64,000 bases of DNA from Solanum dulcamara (GCF_947179165.1 NC_077237.1:61983523-62047522), one strand, 5' to 3'. Shown: positions 1 through 10,421, numbered from the stretch's first letter. The notes: a model not told the origin generated them from the sequence alone. Program-made: numbers and translations.

Positions 1-490
1 GGACATCCACCCTGTTGGTTGGCAGTGCTCCTTGTCCAAAGCCCTATTTTGGTACTAGCATTTTGTTGTACATTTGTACATATTGGTTAAGGGTACGACG
101 GGGGCCCTGTCCTGCCATATGTTGTCGTTCCTATTCTTAGATGTCTGTAGACATATGTGTGTGGGTTGTTTAGGAGTTTATTTTGGTTATTCCTATGCGA
201 TATATTGTAAAAGCTATTATGATGTGGCAGCCTTATCGGCTGGCTTTCGCTTTCATGATATGATGCAAATGAAAGAGGCCACACTTGTATGAATATTTTA
301 TCGCCCACTGGGTTCATGTGTTTGGTTCCTATATCTAGGAGGCTATATGAACATGAAAAAGTTTTAACCCATTGAGGTTTTTTTGAGCAGTATCACGTTA
401 TACATAGTCCAATTTGACTATAGTCGATAGTTATGTAAACGGGGGTCCAGGTCAGACCCCAGTCGCGGCCCACGGGGTTGGGTCGTGATA
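1..490 (+). mobile_element. 3' part of an A-family long LTR (truncated by window edge)
   Basis: The segment matches, block by block, the last ~500 bp of the solo LTR that ends at 15306. Shared blocks are the GGGGCCCT..CCGCCATATG stretch, the CTGTAGACATATGTGTGTGGG stretch and the TTTCATGATATGATGCAAATG stretch. It ends at GGGTTGGGTCGTGATA (490), a one-base variant of the family terminus GTGACA. No coding sequence is present. The upstream part lies outside the window, so it cannot be told whether this is a solo LTR or the end of a full element. Confidence 0.75.
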
Positions 491-520
491 ATAGCCCATG
501 GGTGTTGGACCCACTTTCAG
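491..520. other. Short spacer between two LTRs
   Basis: Thirty bases separate the end of the upstream LTR from the inferred start of element B's LTR (TGTAACAACC at 521). B could instead start at TGTTGGACCC (503). No target-site duplication can be tested because B has lost its 3' end. Confidence 0.35.
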
Positions 521-689
521 TGTAACAACCTCGCATGAAAATTTTGACTGCACCATTGTGTCTAGAACGTCGAATTTGGAAGGATAGAATATCTCATTTG
601 TACGCATAAGATTCCGAATTAATTCTGAGCTCCCCGTCATATTTGGACTGGGTGAAAAGTACTTTTAGCTAATATATGGTGAAACATAA

Positions 690-935
690 ATTGATCTCCA
701 TGATCGCAGCCCCTGGCTGCATTCACGGAGGCCATGAGTTTGTTCTCGACAATCGCAGAGACATGGCCGCATTCGCGGAGGTCCATGAAGTTGGTCTCTG
801 CATTCACGAAGCCTCGCCTGCATTTGCGGAGGCTTGAGTATTTGGCCTCCGCAATCATGGGCCTCTGACAACATTCATGATGGTTAAGTTTCTCCGCATT
901 CGTGGAGCACTATAGCCGCACATGCGAAGGCCAAT
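690..935 (+). repeat. Imperfect GCATTCGCGGAGG repeats in the LTR of B
   Basis: Variants of GCATTCGCGGAGG recur with irregular spacing of about 30-60 bp, for example near 719, 769, 802, 819 and 896. They are CpG-rich compared with their AT-rich surroundings. They appear to be a subrepeat of the LTR upstream of its transcribed part. Confidence 0.55.
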
Positions 936-1370
936 GTCCTGGGCTTTTAATAAAGACCAAGGGTGAATTTTACCTACATTTCTAAACATTAAACATAGAT
1001 ATATCCTCCATCTTAAGCTCAAATTAGGTGATTCCATAGTACAATTGCAAGAGATTTTTTTGGGGAATCTAGTGGTGAGCTCGGAAGCGCAGAGGGAAGC
1101 TTTGTGTGATGTAAGAATTTGTATTTAGCCACTGCTCTAGTGAATTTCAAAGTGAAAAATTATTGAACTTTGGAGAATTGCAACTTCACCAATTTAACTG
1201 CGTTTTGAGTGATTTTTGAGGCTAGATTATGGGGATTTTCGCAAGAAACACCGTAGTATAATTTTTTTGTTCTGAGGGGGTTATGTTCTTGAGTTATAAT
1301 TGATCAAAGAAGCTGACTTTTCCATATTTTAGCTCGAATTCTATGAACTTTAGTCGAATGCTCATCTCGC

Positions 1371-1375
1371 GTAGG
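1371..1375. repeat. Left target-site duplication of element A (GTAGG)
   Basis: GTAGG lies directly before the TGTTACAC start of element A and recurs at 10417-10421 directly after its TGACA end. Five bases is the usual Ty3/Gypsy duplication length. Confidence 0.9.
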
Positions 1376-1741
1376 TGTTACACTCCGTACTTTGGTACCT
1401 TGGAACGCTTCTTAAGCTTCTTATGTTTCTGGAATGGCTCTTAAGTTTCTTAGAAGTCGTCATGTGGGTCGGATAGTCTATAACGCTATCAAACAACTGT
1501 AAAGAGGGGAGAATGAGAAACCCCAATAATAGGGAAGATTGGAAATACGGTTATAAAAATTCGAAAGGAGTTGGAGGCCGAGAAATGAGTCGTCAGATTC
1601 GATTGACTCTCGTAAGCTACCAATTGGGAGGTATTACGTACTTAAGCTACTCGAGTGCATGTTTAGATTAAGTGTCAAGAAATACATAGGCTCTTAAAGT
1701 GTGACGACATTACGAACCACGAAAGAGAAATAAGGAGACGA

Positions 1742-1800
1742 CACACCTACTTGAAGCAAGTAGGTGACTCACCTACTTGACACATGTAAGCACGTGATAG
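1742..1800 (+). repeat. AAGTAGGTG inverted-repeat cluster in 5' LTR of A
   Basis: CACCTACTTGAAGCAAGTAGGTG is a near-perfect inverted repeat with a five-base loop, followed by another CACCTACTTG. The same cluster recurs upstream of the promoter module in all the related LTRs of the window (7062, 12255, 37625, 43060, 45525, 51020). Confidence 0.75.
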
Positions 1801-1920
1801 GTACATGTAGCAGCACATGAAAGTGACACGTGGAAGCAGGTGACATACCCTAGGGTGGACCCCACCTACCACATGGCAACCATGGATTGGTTGCATGATT
1901 GAGGTGGCTGCCTAAGGGTG

Positions 1921-1980
1921 TGACACGTGTCACCCTTAGGGGATGACACATGTCACTCTCCAAAAAGATATATATCTATG
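1921..1980 (+). promoter_or_regulatory. Putative LTR promoter: G-box palindrome plus TATA
   Basis: TGACACGTGTCA (1921-1932) contains the CACGTG core bound by plant bZIP and bHLH factors. Forty bases on is GATATATATC (1967-1976), a TATA-like element, followed by a purine-rich leader. The arrangement recurs in the 3' LTR (7236-7295), the solo LTR (12411-12475) and, inverted, in C (24334-24396). The promoter role is inferred from position and conservation. Confidence 0.5.
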
Positions 1981-3924
1981 TATGGATGACTAAGAAACTC
2001 ATTGTTCATCCTTTTCTTGACTTAGAAGTTGAGAGAAAAATTAAGAGGGAGAAGAAGGAGGGCTACAGGTTTGCTTCAAGAAAATGGTAAGGCCCGATTT
2101 TGTTCTGTGAATTAATTATTTAAGGTATCCTATGGTGATATGATGGTCTTTAATAACATAAAATTTATCATTAGGGCAAAGAGGAGGTTTTTGTTCTTGT
2201 TAACAGACCCGTTTTTGAATGGTACTGCGGTTAGTAATACGAGTATAACTCCTTGTGTAAGGATTCATTTCAAGTGATTCAAGATATTTTGGAAAGATAC
2301 TTCATAGGTATATAACTTTAATTTAGCCTCTAACTTTAATTTAGCCTCTAAAACACAAGTATATAACTTTCATTGAGGACCCAAATCCTTTTTCCCTCAA
2401 TTACCCCTTCGAAACTATGCGACAATACATGACAATAGGCTGTCCAGAATTCACGTTTTGATAGTTATTGTGAGTTTTGGCGAATTTCGGGTAAGGTAAG
2501 GTCTTTAATTTCAATTTGGAGGTTATGGTGTTGGTATGAAGTGTATTATATGTTATGTAAGTGTCTGTAAATGTAAAAATATCATAAAAATGCTTGGCGT
2601 TGGAAACAATCAAAAATGGAAGTCGTTATAGTTAAATTATAGTCAAAATGAGGTGTTGTGAGTATAGGGTGCTACTGCAGGTGTTTGGTGGTGTATTGAA
2701 GGGCCTAAAAGTATGCTAAAAGAGGTTTGGGAGCTTCTGGTTGCAGCCACATGACCCTACGCTTCGTACGGTTAAAGGTTTTACAAAATAGAGACTAGAA
2801 ACCCTATTTTGGATATCGTAATTTTGAGCGAGTCATTTGGAGTTTGTATTGTGTAATGTTGATCTAAAATGCTTGTATATATGTTGCAGGGTGTTGTTGT
2901 TGGTTGTATGTAGTGTTTATGAACGTAATTGGAAATTCGGATAGGGCATGTTATAGAAGAGATGCTGCCCGAATTCCGTTAACTTCTTAACTAACTAATA
3001 GAGTAGTCGAGACTAGTCGAGAAAGGCTAATAAGAAATTGGTTCCTATGGATAGTTGGTAACAAAATTAAAATATGGGAAGTCAAAGATTATTGATACTA
3101 GTATTACCTTCGTGTTAAATAGGTTCAGAGGACGATGAGACAAGCCGGGTTCAAAGCAATCGATACAAGGTATGTGGAGCTTTCTCTTGGTATGTTTTTG
3201 GCATAAGTATGTAAAGCTATTCCTCCTTCTTTTGGCATGCCTTAGATATAAGTTATGACTGGTTTATACATATGAAACATGGGAATAGCTCCATTCGTGA
3301 AGTTCCGAGTACAGTTCATAATTCTTATCCACTTCATGATGATAGAGCTCCTGTAATAGTTGAGTTATTGCCTTTTTAGGCTTCTATATGATAAAAGGTA
3401 ATATATGTAGAGCCTATTGCTTCTTTATTTTGGGATTTATTAACTGTAAATGAAATGATATATGATATGAGTGTAGAGGTAGTTCAAGTTGTAAATTCCG
3501 AGTATAACTCATGACTCGAGTTCACTCCTAAATGCTAAGGCTCTTAAGATAGTTGAGCTATCACCCTCGAACCTTCTATATGTGAAGACATGATCCATGA
3601 CTCTTAGTCACATTAGAATTTAAAGTTCTCGATTATCCTATAAGATGAATAATAATCAAATTTATACGCTCCCATTCCTAAGGACTATATGATGACTAGT
3701 GTCTCTGATTGCATAGGCTGTGCAATATTGTCTTTATGCACGTCTATGAACCCTGAGGCCCCACTTAATATGTGTTGTAATGACCTTTACAAGTTACTTG
3801 AGATAGTTACTACCCTGATGATCAAGTGATGGTACACTTGACTATTTCATGGAGTCATAGATGATGATTTAAATTACATATGGTTACTCACCACTCCGCT
3901 TATGCATGATGTCAATACATCTCC

Positions 3925-4350
3925 CACCGAGTCCCATAAAGGGCCAGGTATGGTATATGATAATGAACTGAGTCCCTTAAAGGGCCGGGTACGGTATATG
4001 ACAATGAAACCGAGTCTCATAAAGGTCTAGATATGGTATATGATGATTATGACACTGAGTCCCTTAGTGGGTTGGGTACGGTATATGATGATATGATTAT
4101 AACACCGAGAGCCATAATGGGCCGGGTACGGTATGATAAGATATGATAGTATGAGAGGGTAACTGTATGATATAGATGCACATTACTCTCTTGAATGAGT
4201 CCCTTGCTAAAGGGATGGATACGATAGATAGATATGCATATGAAAACATAATGATGTATTTGTAATGTATGAGATGATGCCGTATACGATTGTATGATGC
4301 CGTATACGAAGATATGGTGACACCGAGTCCCACTGCGGGCCGGGTATGGT
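3925..4350 (+). repeat. GAGTCCC..GGGCCGGG subrepeat array, 5' LTR of A
   Basis: About six or seven imperfect units of 40-50 bp occur, each with CCGAGTCCC, a short AT-rich loop, GGGCCGGGTA and GGTATATGAT. CCGAGTCCC and GGGCCGGG can pair, so every unit is a potential hairpin. Later units are spaced more loosely. Confidence 0.75.
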
Positions 4351-6385
4351 ATATGAGGATGATATACATGCCCTCATATTATAAGGTGCAGGTATAGTGC
4401 TTTACTAACTGCTACACTTGTTTCCTACATCCTTATTTCAGTTGTTGTCTTAATTATGATGTTTTATGCTTTCTATACTCAGTACATGTATCGTACTAAC
4501 CCCCTTTCTTCAGGGGGCTACATTTCATGCCCGAAGGTATAGGTACACGTGTTGGGGATCTGTCAGCTTAGGATTTCCACTCAGCTATGTTGGAAGTGCT
4601 CCACCATTCCTGAGCCTAGCTTTTGGTGCTGATCTTTTAAAGTACATATTGGTTTATTCAGGGGTACGACGGGGGCCCTATCCCGCCATATGATACCATT
4701 ACTATTCTTAGAGGTCTGTAGACATATATAAGTGGGTTGTTTATGAGATTATTTCTATTGTGCCTATACGGCATGTTGTAAATGTTTTTATGTTATGGCA
4801 GCCTGGTCAGCTTGCGTGCCCTTTCATGGTAAAATATGAATGAAAGAGACTATATGTACATGAAATTTTTTTAACTCAATGAGGTTTTTGTGAGTAGTAT
4901 CTCTTGTTCATAGTTCGATTTGACTATAGTTGATAGGTATGTGTATGGGGGTCCAGGTCAGACCCTAGTCGCAGCCCACAGGGTTAATTCGTGATAGAAA
5001 CGGTATCAGAACAGTTCATCCTCGGAGTGTCTACAGACCGTGTCTAGTAGAGTCTTGATTATAGATGTGTTGCACGCCACATCTATAAACAAGAGGCTAC
5101 GGGACATTTATAATGTTTCCTTTCTTTCATATCTAAGGTCGTGCGATAGAGCTGAGTCATAGGAAGTAGAATTCCTTATACTAACCTCTGATTTTAGATG
5201 AAAGACAACGTCGATAGAAGAAAATGACTGGCGATATGGGAAGTTACAAAGCACGCAGGTAAGGCAAGGCATGAGAGAGGTGTGCCAGGTAAGGTATAGA
5301 AATACAATTGACATGTAAAGTTGAAAATTGAAAGGAAAAGTGGACAAAAAGACTAACAGGCGTAGTTTGAGTTTGACATGTGAGGTAAGTCTATCATTTT
5401 ATACTATTATTGATATTGGGCGCCCTGTGAGGCTGCGATATGATGTGATTTGATACGTATATATATATCTTTATGCGTGCTGGCCCTGTGAGGCACTATT
5501 GGTATTTTCTGTGTGCAGGGTTGAGATACAAGGCTGTAGTATGTCTTGAAAGGTCGTGCCCACAATAATGATGAAATTTGGATAAACCACGAGTATGGAT
5601 AACCTCGAGAAATAAGTTAATTGTTGAATTGATGGCAATAGAAACTAGGAGGTCGATATTGATATGGTAAACTGAAGTTGGAAAAGACTTGTTACCCTAA
5701 GAAGATGATTTAAGAAAGACTGATAGATATGGATAGAATGATATATTAAGGTACCGACTGAATTGATATTGTGATATATACGTAACAAAAAAAGGAAAGG
5801 ACGAGAAATCTCCTCTATAGTGAAATAGGAGAAAACTTGAGGGTAAGTAAGAGAAGCGAAAGCAAGTGTGACAAACTGTACTGTGAGTGCGTGCCGGTAC
5901 AGTAAAATGTGTATAGCAGAATAAGTTAAGTGGAAGACAGAAAAGCAAATAGATAATGGATAAGAAATACTTACACAGATTTATAAGGAATGTTCAAAAT
6001 AAAAGGTCAAGTGGTATCCACTGGAATAAGGCTAGTATTATGACGAAGCTTGAAACATGCATCATCAAAATATAAGTGCTCCCGAGTGGAGAATTTGAAC
6101 CAATTATGAGCACAAGCTAAGCACCTTATGGTTGTATTACGATTTCGTACATGGGTAACCTAAAGTATAGGGGATGTAAAAGAAGATATGGAAATAACGC
6201 AGTATACTAAATAGGTTAGAAAGGACTCCTATGCATTTGGAAAGTTAGAAATGAACAGACAATGACATGGATACACCCTAAAGGGGGGAAGTGGACAAGA
6301 GAAATACAAGCATAAGAGAAAATCAACTAACGCTATCATATGTAAATGGGAACACTTAAAATTCAAATGAGACCCCACAAGGGAT

Positions 6386-6476
6386 GGATGCGATCATACT
6401 AGCACTAATGCACCGGATCCCATTAGAACTCCGAAGTTAAGCATGCTTGGGCGAGAGTAGTACTAGGATGGGTGAC
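6386..6476 (+). rRNA. 5S rRNA-derived fragment (5' ~91 nt) captured in element A
   Basis: From GGATGCGATCATAC onward, 91 bases follow the plant 5S rRNA sequence from nucleotide 1 to about 91. By eye there are two differences from the consensus I remember, both C to T (nt 15 and 39). The box A/intermediate region (GAAGTTAAGCATGCTTGG, GGGCGAGAG) and most of box C (TAGTACTAGGATGGGTGAC) are intact. The last ~29 nt, including the 3' strand of the terminal stem, are missing, so it cannot make a normal 5S rRNA. The join continues through TGGGAA, which both 5S and the following chromodomain codons (Trp-Glu) contain. It lies in the sense orientation, about 200 bp before the PPT. Confidence 0.93.
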
Positions 6477-6545
6477 ACCTTGGGAAATGAAAGAGGAAAT
6501 GAAACACAAGTATCCGTACCTATTCCCTACGTCTACAAGTAATCT
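6477..6545 (+). pseudogene. Chromodomain tail remnant of integrase (element A)
   Basis: Starting within ACACCTTGGGAA, one frame reads Trp-Glu, then EEMKHKYPYLFPT, which matches the C-terminal end of Tekay-type integrases (pattern TWE..EM...YPYLF). It is the only coding trace in element A and shows that A descends from a full chromovirus by loss of everything upstream. The preceding codons have been replaced by the 5S-like segment. Confidence 0.65.
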
Positions 6546-6677
6546 CAACCTTTGGAACTTTGATATTGATTGCTCAATAAAAGTATATGTTATGGTAATG
6601 GGATAGAGGAACTCTCCATATAGTTGGTATAAGATCCGGAGAAAGGTTTTGGTTCACATTTGAGGTCGAATGTTATA

Positions 6678-6690
6678 AAGGGGGGAAGGA
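6678..6690 (+). promoter_or_regulatory. Polypurine tract of element A
   Basis: AAGGGGGGAAGGA lies directly before the TGTTACACC start of the 3' LTR. The inverted equivalent sits directly beside F's 3' LTR (38010-38022), which supports common ancestry. Confidence 0.85.
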
Positions 6691-9600
6691 TGTTACACCC
6701 CGTACTTTGGTACCTTGGAACGCTTCTTAAGCTTCTTATGTTTCTGGAAAGGCTCTTAAGTTTCATAGAAGTCGTCATGTGAGTCGGATAGTCTATAACT
6801 CTATCAAACAACTCTAAGGAGGGGAGAATGAGAAACCCTAATAGTAGGAAAGATTGGAAATAGGGTTATAGAAATTTAAAAGGAGTTGGAGGCCGAGAAA
6901 TGAGTCGTCGGACTCGATTGACTCTCGTAAGCTACTAATCGGGAGGTCTTACGTACTTAATCTAGTTGAGTGCATGTTGAGAATAAGTAGCAAGAAATAC
7001 ATAGGCTCTTAAAGTGTGACGAGATTACGAACTCACAAAAGAGAAATAAGGAGACGACGCACCTACTTGAAGCAAGTAGGTGACTAACCTACTTGACACA
7101 TGGCAGCACGTGATAGGTACATATGGAAGCACATGAAAGTGACACATGGCAGCAGGTGACATACCCTGGGGTGTACCCTACCTGCCACATGGCAATCATG
7201 GATTGGTTGCATGATTGAGGTGGCTGCCTAAGGGTGTAACACATGTCACCCTTAGGGGATGACACGTCTCACTCTCCAAAAAGATATATATCTATGTATG
7301 GATGACTAAGAACCTCATTGTTCATCCTTTTCTTGACTTAGAAGTTGAGAGAAAAATTAAGAGGGAGAAGAAGAAGGGCCACGAGTTTGCTTCAAGAAAA
7401 TGGTAAGGCCCGATTTTGTTTTGTGAATTAATTATTTAAGGTATCCTACGGTGATATGATGGTCTTTAACAACATAAAATTTATCTTTAGGGCAAAGAGG
7501 AGGTTTTTGTTTTTGTTAACAGACCCATTTTTGAATGGTACTGCGGTTAGTAATACGAGTATAACTCCTTGTGTAAGGATTCATTTCAAGTGATTCAAGA
7601 TGTTTTGGAAAGATACTTCATAGGTATATAACTTTAATTTAGCCTCTAAAACCCAGTTTTTCTTTTCTTTGCTCGAAAAAGGGTGATGAAGTATGTGGGA
7701 GGTGCTGCCCAGATTTTGTTTTGGAAGTCCTACACGGACCGTTATTGGTATTTTGGACATATCGTTTTGTAAAAAAATGCTGTAGGGGTGATTCAAAAGT
7801 ATATGCGACCCTAAGACACATGTATATAACTTTATTTGAGGACACAAATCCTTTTTCCCTCAATTACCCCTTCGAAACTAAGCGACAATACAAGACGGTA
7901 GGCTGTCCAGAATTCACGTTTTGATAGTTTTGGCGAGTTTTGGCCAATTTCGGATAAGGTAAGGTATTTACTTTCAATTTGGAGATTATGGTGTTGGTAT
8001 GAAGTGTATTTTATGTTGTTTAAGTGGCTGTAAATGTGAAAATATCAAAGAAATGCTTGATGTTAGAAACAATCAAAAATGGAAGTCGTTATAATTAAAT
8101 TATAGTCGAAATGAGGTGTTGTGCGTGTGGGGTGTTACTGCAGGTGTGTGGTGGTGTGTTCCAGGGCCTAAAAGTATGCTAAAAGAGGTTTGGGAGCTTT
8201 TGGTTGCAGCCACACGAACCTCCGCTTCGTACGGTTAAAGGTTTTACAAAATAGAGACTAGAAACCCTATTTTGGATATCGTAATTTTGAGCAAGTCGTT
8301 TGGAGTTTGTATTGTGTAATGTTGATGTAAATTGCTTGTATATATGCTGCTGGGTGTTGTTGTGCGTTGGATGTAATGATTAGGGACATAATTGGAAATT
8401 CGGATAGGGCATGTTATAAAGGAGATGCTGCCCGAATTCCGTTAACTTCTTAACTAACTAATAGAGTAGTCGAGACTAGTCGAGGAAGGCTAATAAGAAA
8501 TTGGTTCCTATGGATAGTTGGTGACAAAATTAAAATATGGGAAGTCAAAGATTATTGATACTAGTATTACATTCGTGTTAAATAGGTTCAGAGGACGATG
8601 AGACAAGCCGGGTTCAAAGCAATCGATACAAGGTATGTAGAGCTTTCTCTTGGTATGTTTTTGGCATAAGTATGTAAAGCTATTCCTCCTTCTTTTGGAA
8701 TGTGTTAGATATAAGTTATGAATGGTTTATACATATGAAACATGGGAATGGCTTTATTTGTGAAGCTCCGAGTACAGTTCATAATTCTTATCCACTTCAT
8801 GATGATAGAGCTCCTGTAATAGTTGAGTTATTGCCTTTTTAGGCTTATATATGATAAAAGGTAATATATGTAGAGCCTATTGCTTCTTTATTTTGGGATG
8901 TCTTAACTGTAAATGAAATGAGATATGATATGAGTGTAGAGGTAGTTCCAGTTGTAAGTTCCGAGTATAACTCATGACTCAAGTTCACTCCTAAATGCTA
9001 AGGCTCTTAAGGTTGTTGAGCTATCACCCTCGAGCCTTTTTATATGTGAAGACATGATCCATGACTCTTAGTCACGTTTGAATGTAAATTTCTCGAGTCT
9101 CCTATAAGATGAATAGTAATCAAATGTATAAGCTCCCATTCCTAAGGACTCTATGATGACTAGTGTCTATGATTGCATAAGCTATGCAATATTGTCTTGA
9201 TGCACGCCTATGAACCCTAAAGCCCCACTTAATATGAGTTGTAATGACCTTTACAGGGTACTTGAGATAGTTACTACCCTGATCATCAAGTGACGGTACA
9301 CTTGACTATTTCATGGAGTCACAGATGATAATTTAAATTACATATGGTTACTCACCACTCCGCTCATGCATGTTGTCAATACATCTCCCACTGAGTCCCA
9401 AAAAGGGCCGGATACGGTATATAATCATGACACTGAGTCCCATAAAGGGTCGGATATGGTATATGATGATTATGACACCGAGTCCCTTAGTGGGCTGGGT
9501 ACTGTATATGATGATATGATTATAACATTGAGACCCATAATGGGCCAGGTATGGTATGGTAAGATATAATGGTATGAGAGGGTAACGATATGATATAGAT

Positions 9601-10416
9601 GCACATTACTCTCTTGACCGAGTCCCTTGCTAAAGGGCCAGATACGATAGACAGGCATGCATATGAAAACATAATGATATATTTGTAATATATTAGATGA
9701 TGCCGTATACGATTGTATAATGCCGTATACGAAGATATGGTGGCACTGAGTCCCACTTCGGGCCGGGTATGGTATATGAGGATGATGTACATTCCCTCAT
9801 ATTATAAGGTGCAGGTATAGTGCTTTACTAACTGTTATACTTGTGTCCTGCATCCTTATTTCAGTTGCTATCTTAATTATGATGTTTTATGCTTTATATA
9901 CTTAGTACATGTATTGTACTGACCTTTTTTTTAGGGGGGCTGCATTTCATGCCCGCAGGTACAGGTACACGTGTTGGGGATCTGTCAGCTTAGGATTTCC
10001 ACTCACCTATGTTGGAAGTGCTCCACCATTCTGGAGCCTAGCTTTTGGTGCTGATCTTTTAAAGTACATATTGGTTTATTCAGGGGTACGATGGAGGCCC
10101 TGTCCCGCCATATGATACCATTACTATTATTAGAGGTCTGTAGACATATATAAGTAGGTTGTTTATGAGCTTATTTCGATTGTGCCTATACGGCATGTTG
10201 TAAATATTTTTATGTTATGGCAGCCGGGTCAGCTTGCGTGCCCTTTCATGATATGATATAAATGAAAGAGGCTACATCTAATGAAAAAGTTTTAACTCAG
10301 TGGGGTTTTTATGAGTAGTATCTCTTGTTCATAGTTTGATTTGACTACAGCTGATAGGTATGTGTACAGGGATCCAAGCGGACCCCAGTCGTGGCCCATA
10401 GGGTTGGTTCATGACA
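6691..10416 (+). repeat. 3' LTR of element A
   Basis: It starts TGTTACACCCCGTACTTTGG and ends GGTTGGTTCATGACA, followed by the GTAGG duplication. It holds the ~165 bp (about 7652-7816) missing from the 5' LTR, so it is the better reference copy. The promoter module is at 7236-7295, the donor-like TGGTAAGG at 7401-7408 and the subrepeat array at 9387-9775. Confidence 0.9.
9387..9775 (+). repeat. GAGTCCC..GGGCCGGG subrepeat array, 3' LTR of A
   Basis: The array has the same unit and order as in the 5' LTR (3925-4350), including the twin GATGCCGTATACGA boxes just before the last unit. The matching unit order indicates that the array predates insertion of A and has not expanded or contracted since. 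Confidence 0.75.
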
Positions 10417-10421
10417 GTAGG
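10417..10421. repeat. Right target-site duplication of element A (GTAGG)
   Basis: This is an exact match to 1371-1375. The interrupted LTR of B resumes directly after it. Confidence 0.9.

Larger units (their letters stand above)
1376..4996 (+). repeat. 5' LTR of element A
   Basis: It starts TGTTACACTCCGTACTTTGG and ends AATTCGTGATA. Compared with the 3' LTR it lacks about 165 bp near 2350 and carries a short tandem duplication of TAACTTTAATTTAGCCTC at that place. It contains a G-box plus TATA module (1921-1976), a purine-rich leader with a donor-like GGTAAGG (2086-2092) and a subrepeat array (3925-4350). Confidence 0.9.
4997..6690 (+). other. Interior of element A
   Basis: The primer site is CGGTATCAGAACA (5001-5013), an initiator-Met type site with two changes from the usual TGGTATCAGAGCA. 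A leader follows that is shared with elements C and F (5014-5112). The rest, 5113-6370, is AT-rich with no open frame that resembles a retroviral domain; several blocks match F's interior in inverted orientation, for example AAGTGCTCCCGAGTGGAGAA near 6080. Then come the 5S-like fragment, a chromodomain tail and the polypurine tract AAGGGGGGAAGGA (6678-6690). Confidence 0.85.
1376..10416 (+). mobile_element. Element A: complete long-LTR, non-coding (LARD-like) Gypsy element
   Basis: Two LTRs of 3621 bp (1376-4996) and 3726 bp (6691-10416) flank a 1694 bp interior. A decayed initiator-Met primer site follows the 5' LTR, a purine tract precedes the 3' LTR, and a perfect GTAGG duplication flanks the element. 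The interior has no gag, protease, RT or integrase core; only the last chromodomain codons survive, next to a 5S rRNA-like fragment. LTR ends, leader and PPT match coding element C (minus strand, 18-25 kb) and non-coding element F. Very long LTRs around a non-coding interior are the LARD layout. I infer movement in trans by C-like relatives. Confidence 0.92.

Noticed and set aside
3925..4350. Regularly spaced repeats with unique-looking spacers, CRISPR-like at first sight
   Set aside because: Units are imperfect, spacers are related to each other, the array recurs at the same place in several LTRs, and the DNA is plant nuclear.
6386..6476. A functional 5S rRNA gene or a Cassandra TRIM LTR
   Set aside because: The last ~29 nt are missing, no upstream 5S promoter spacing is evident, and the fragment is inside the interior rather than in an LTR.
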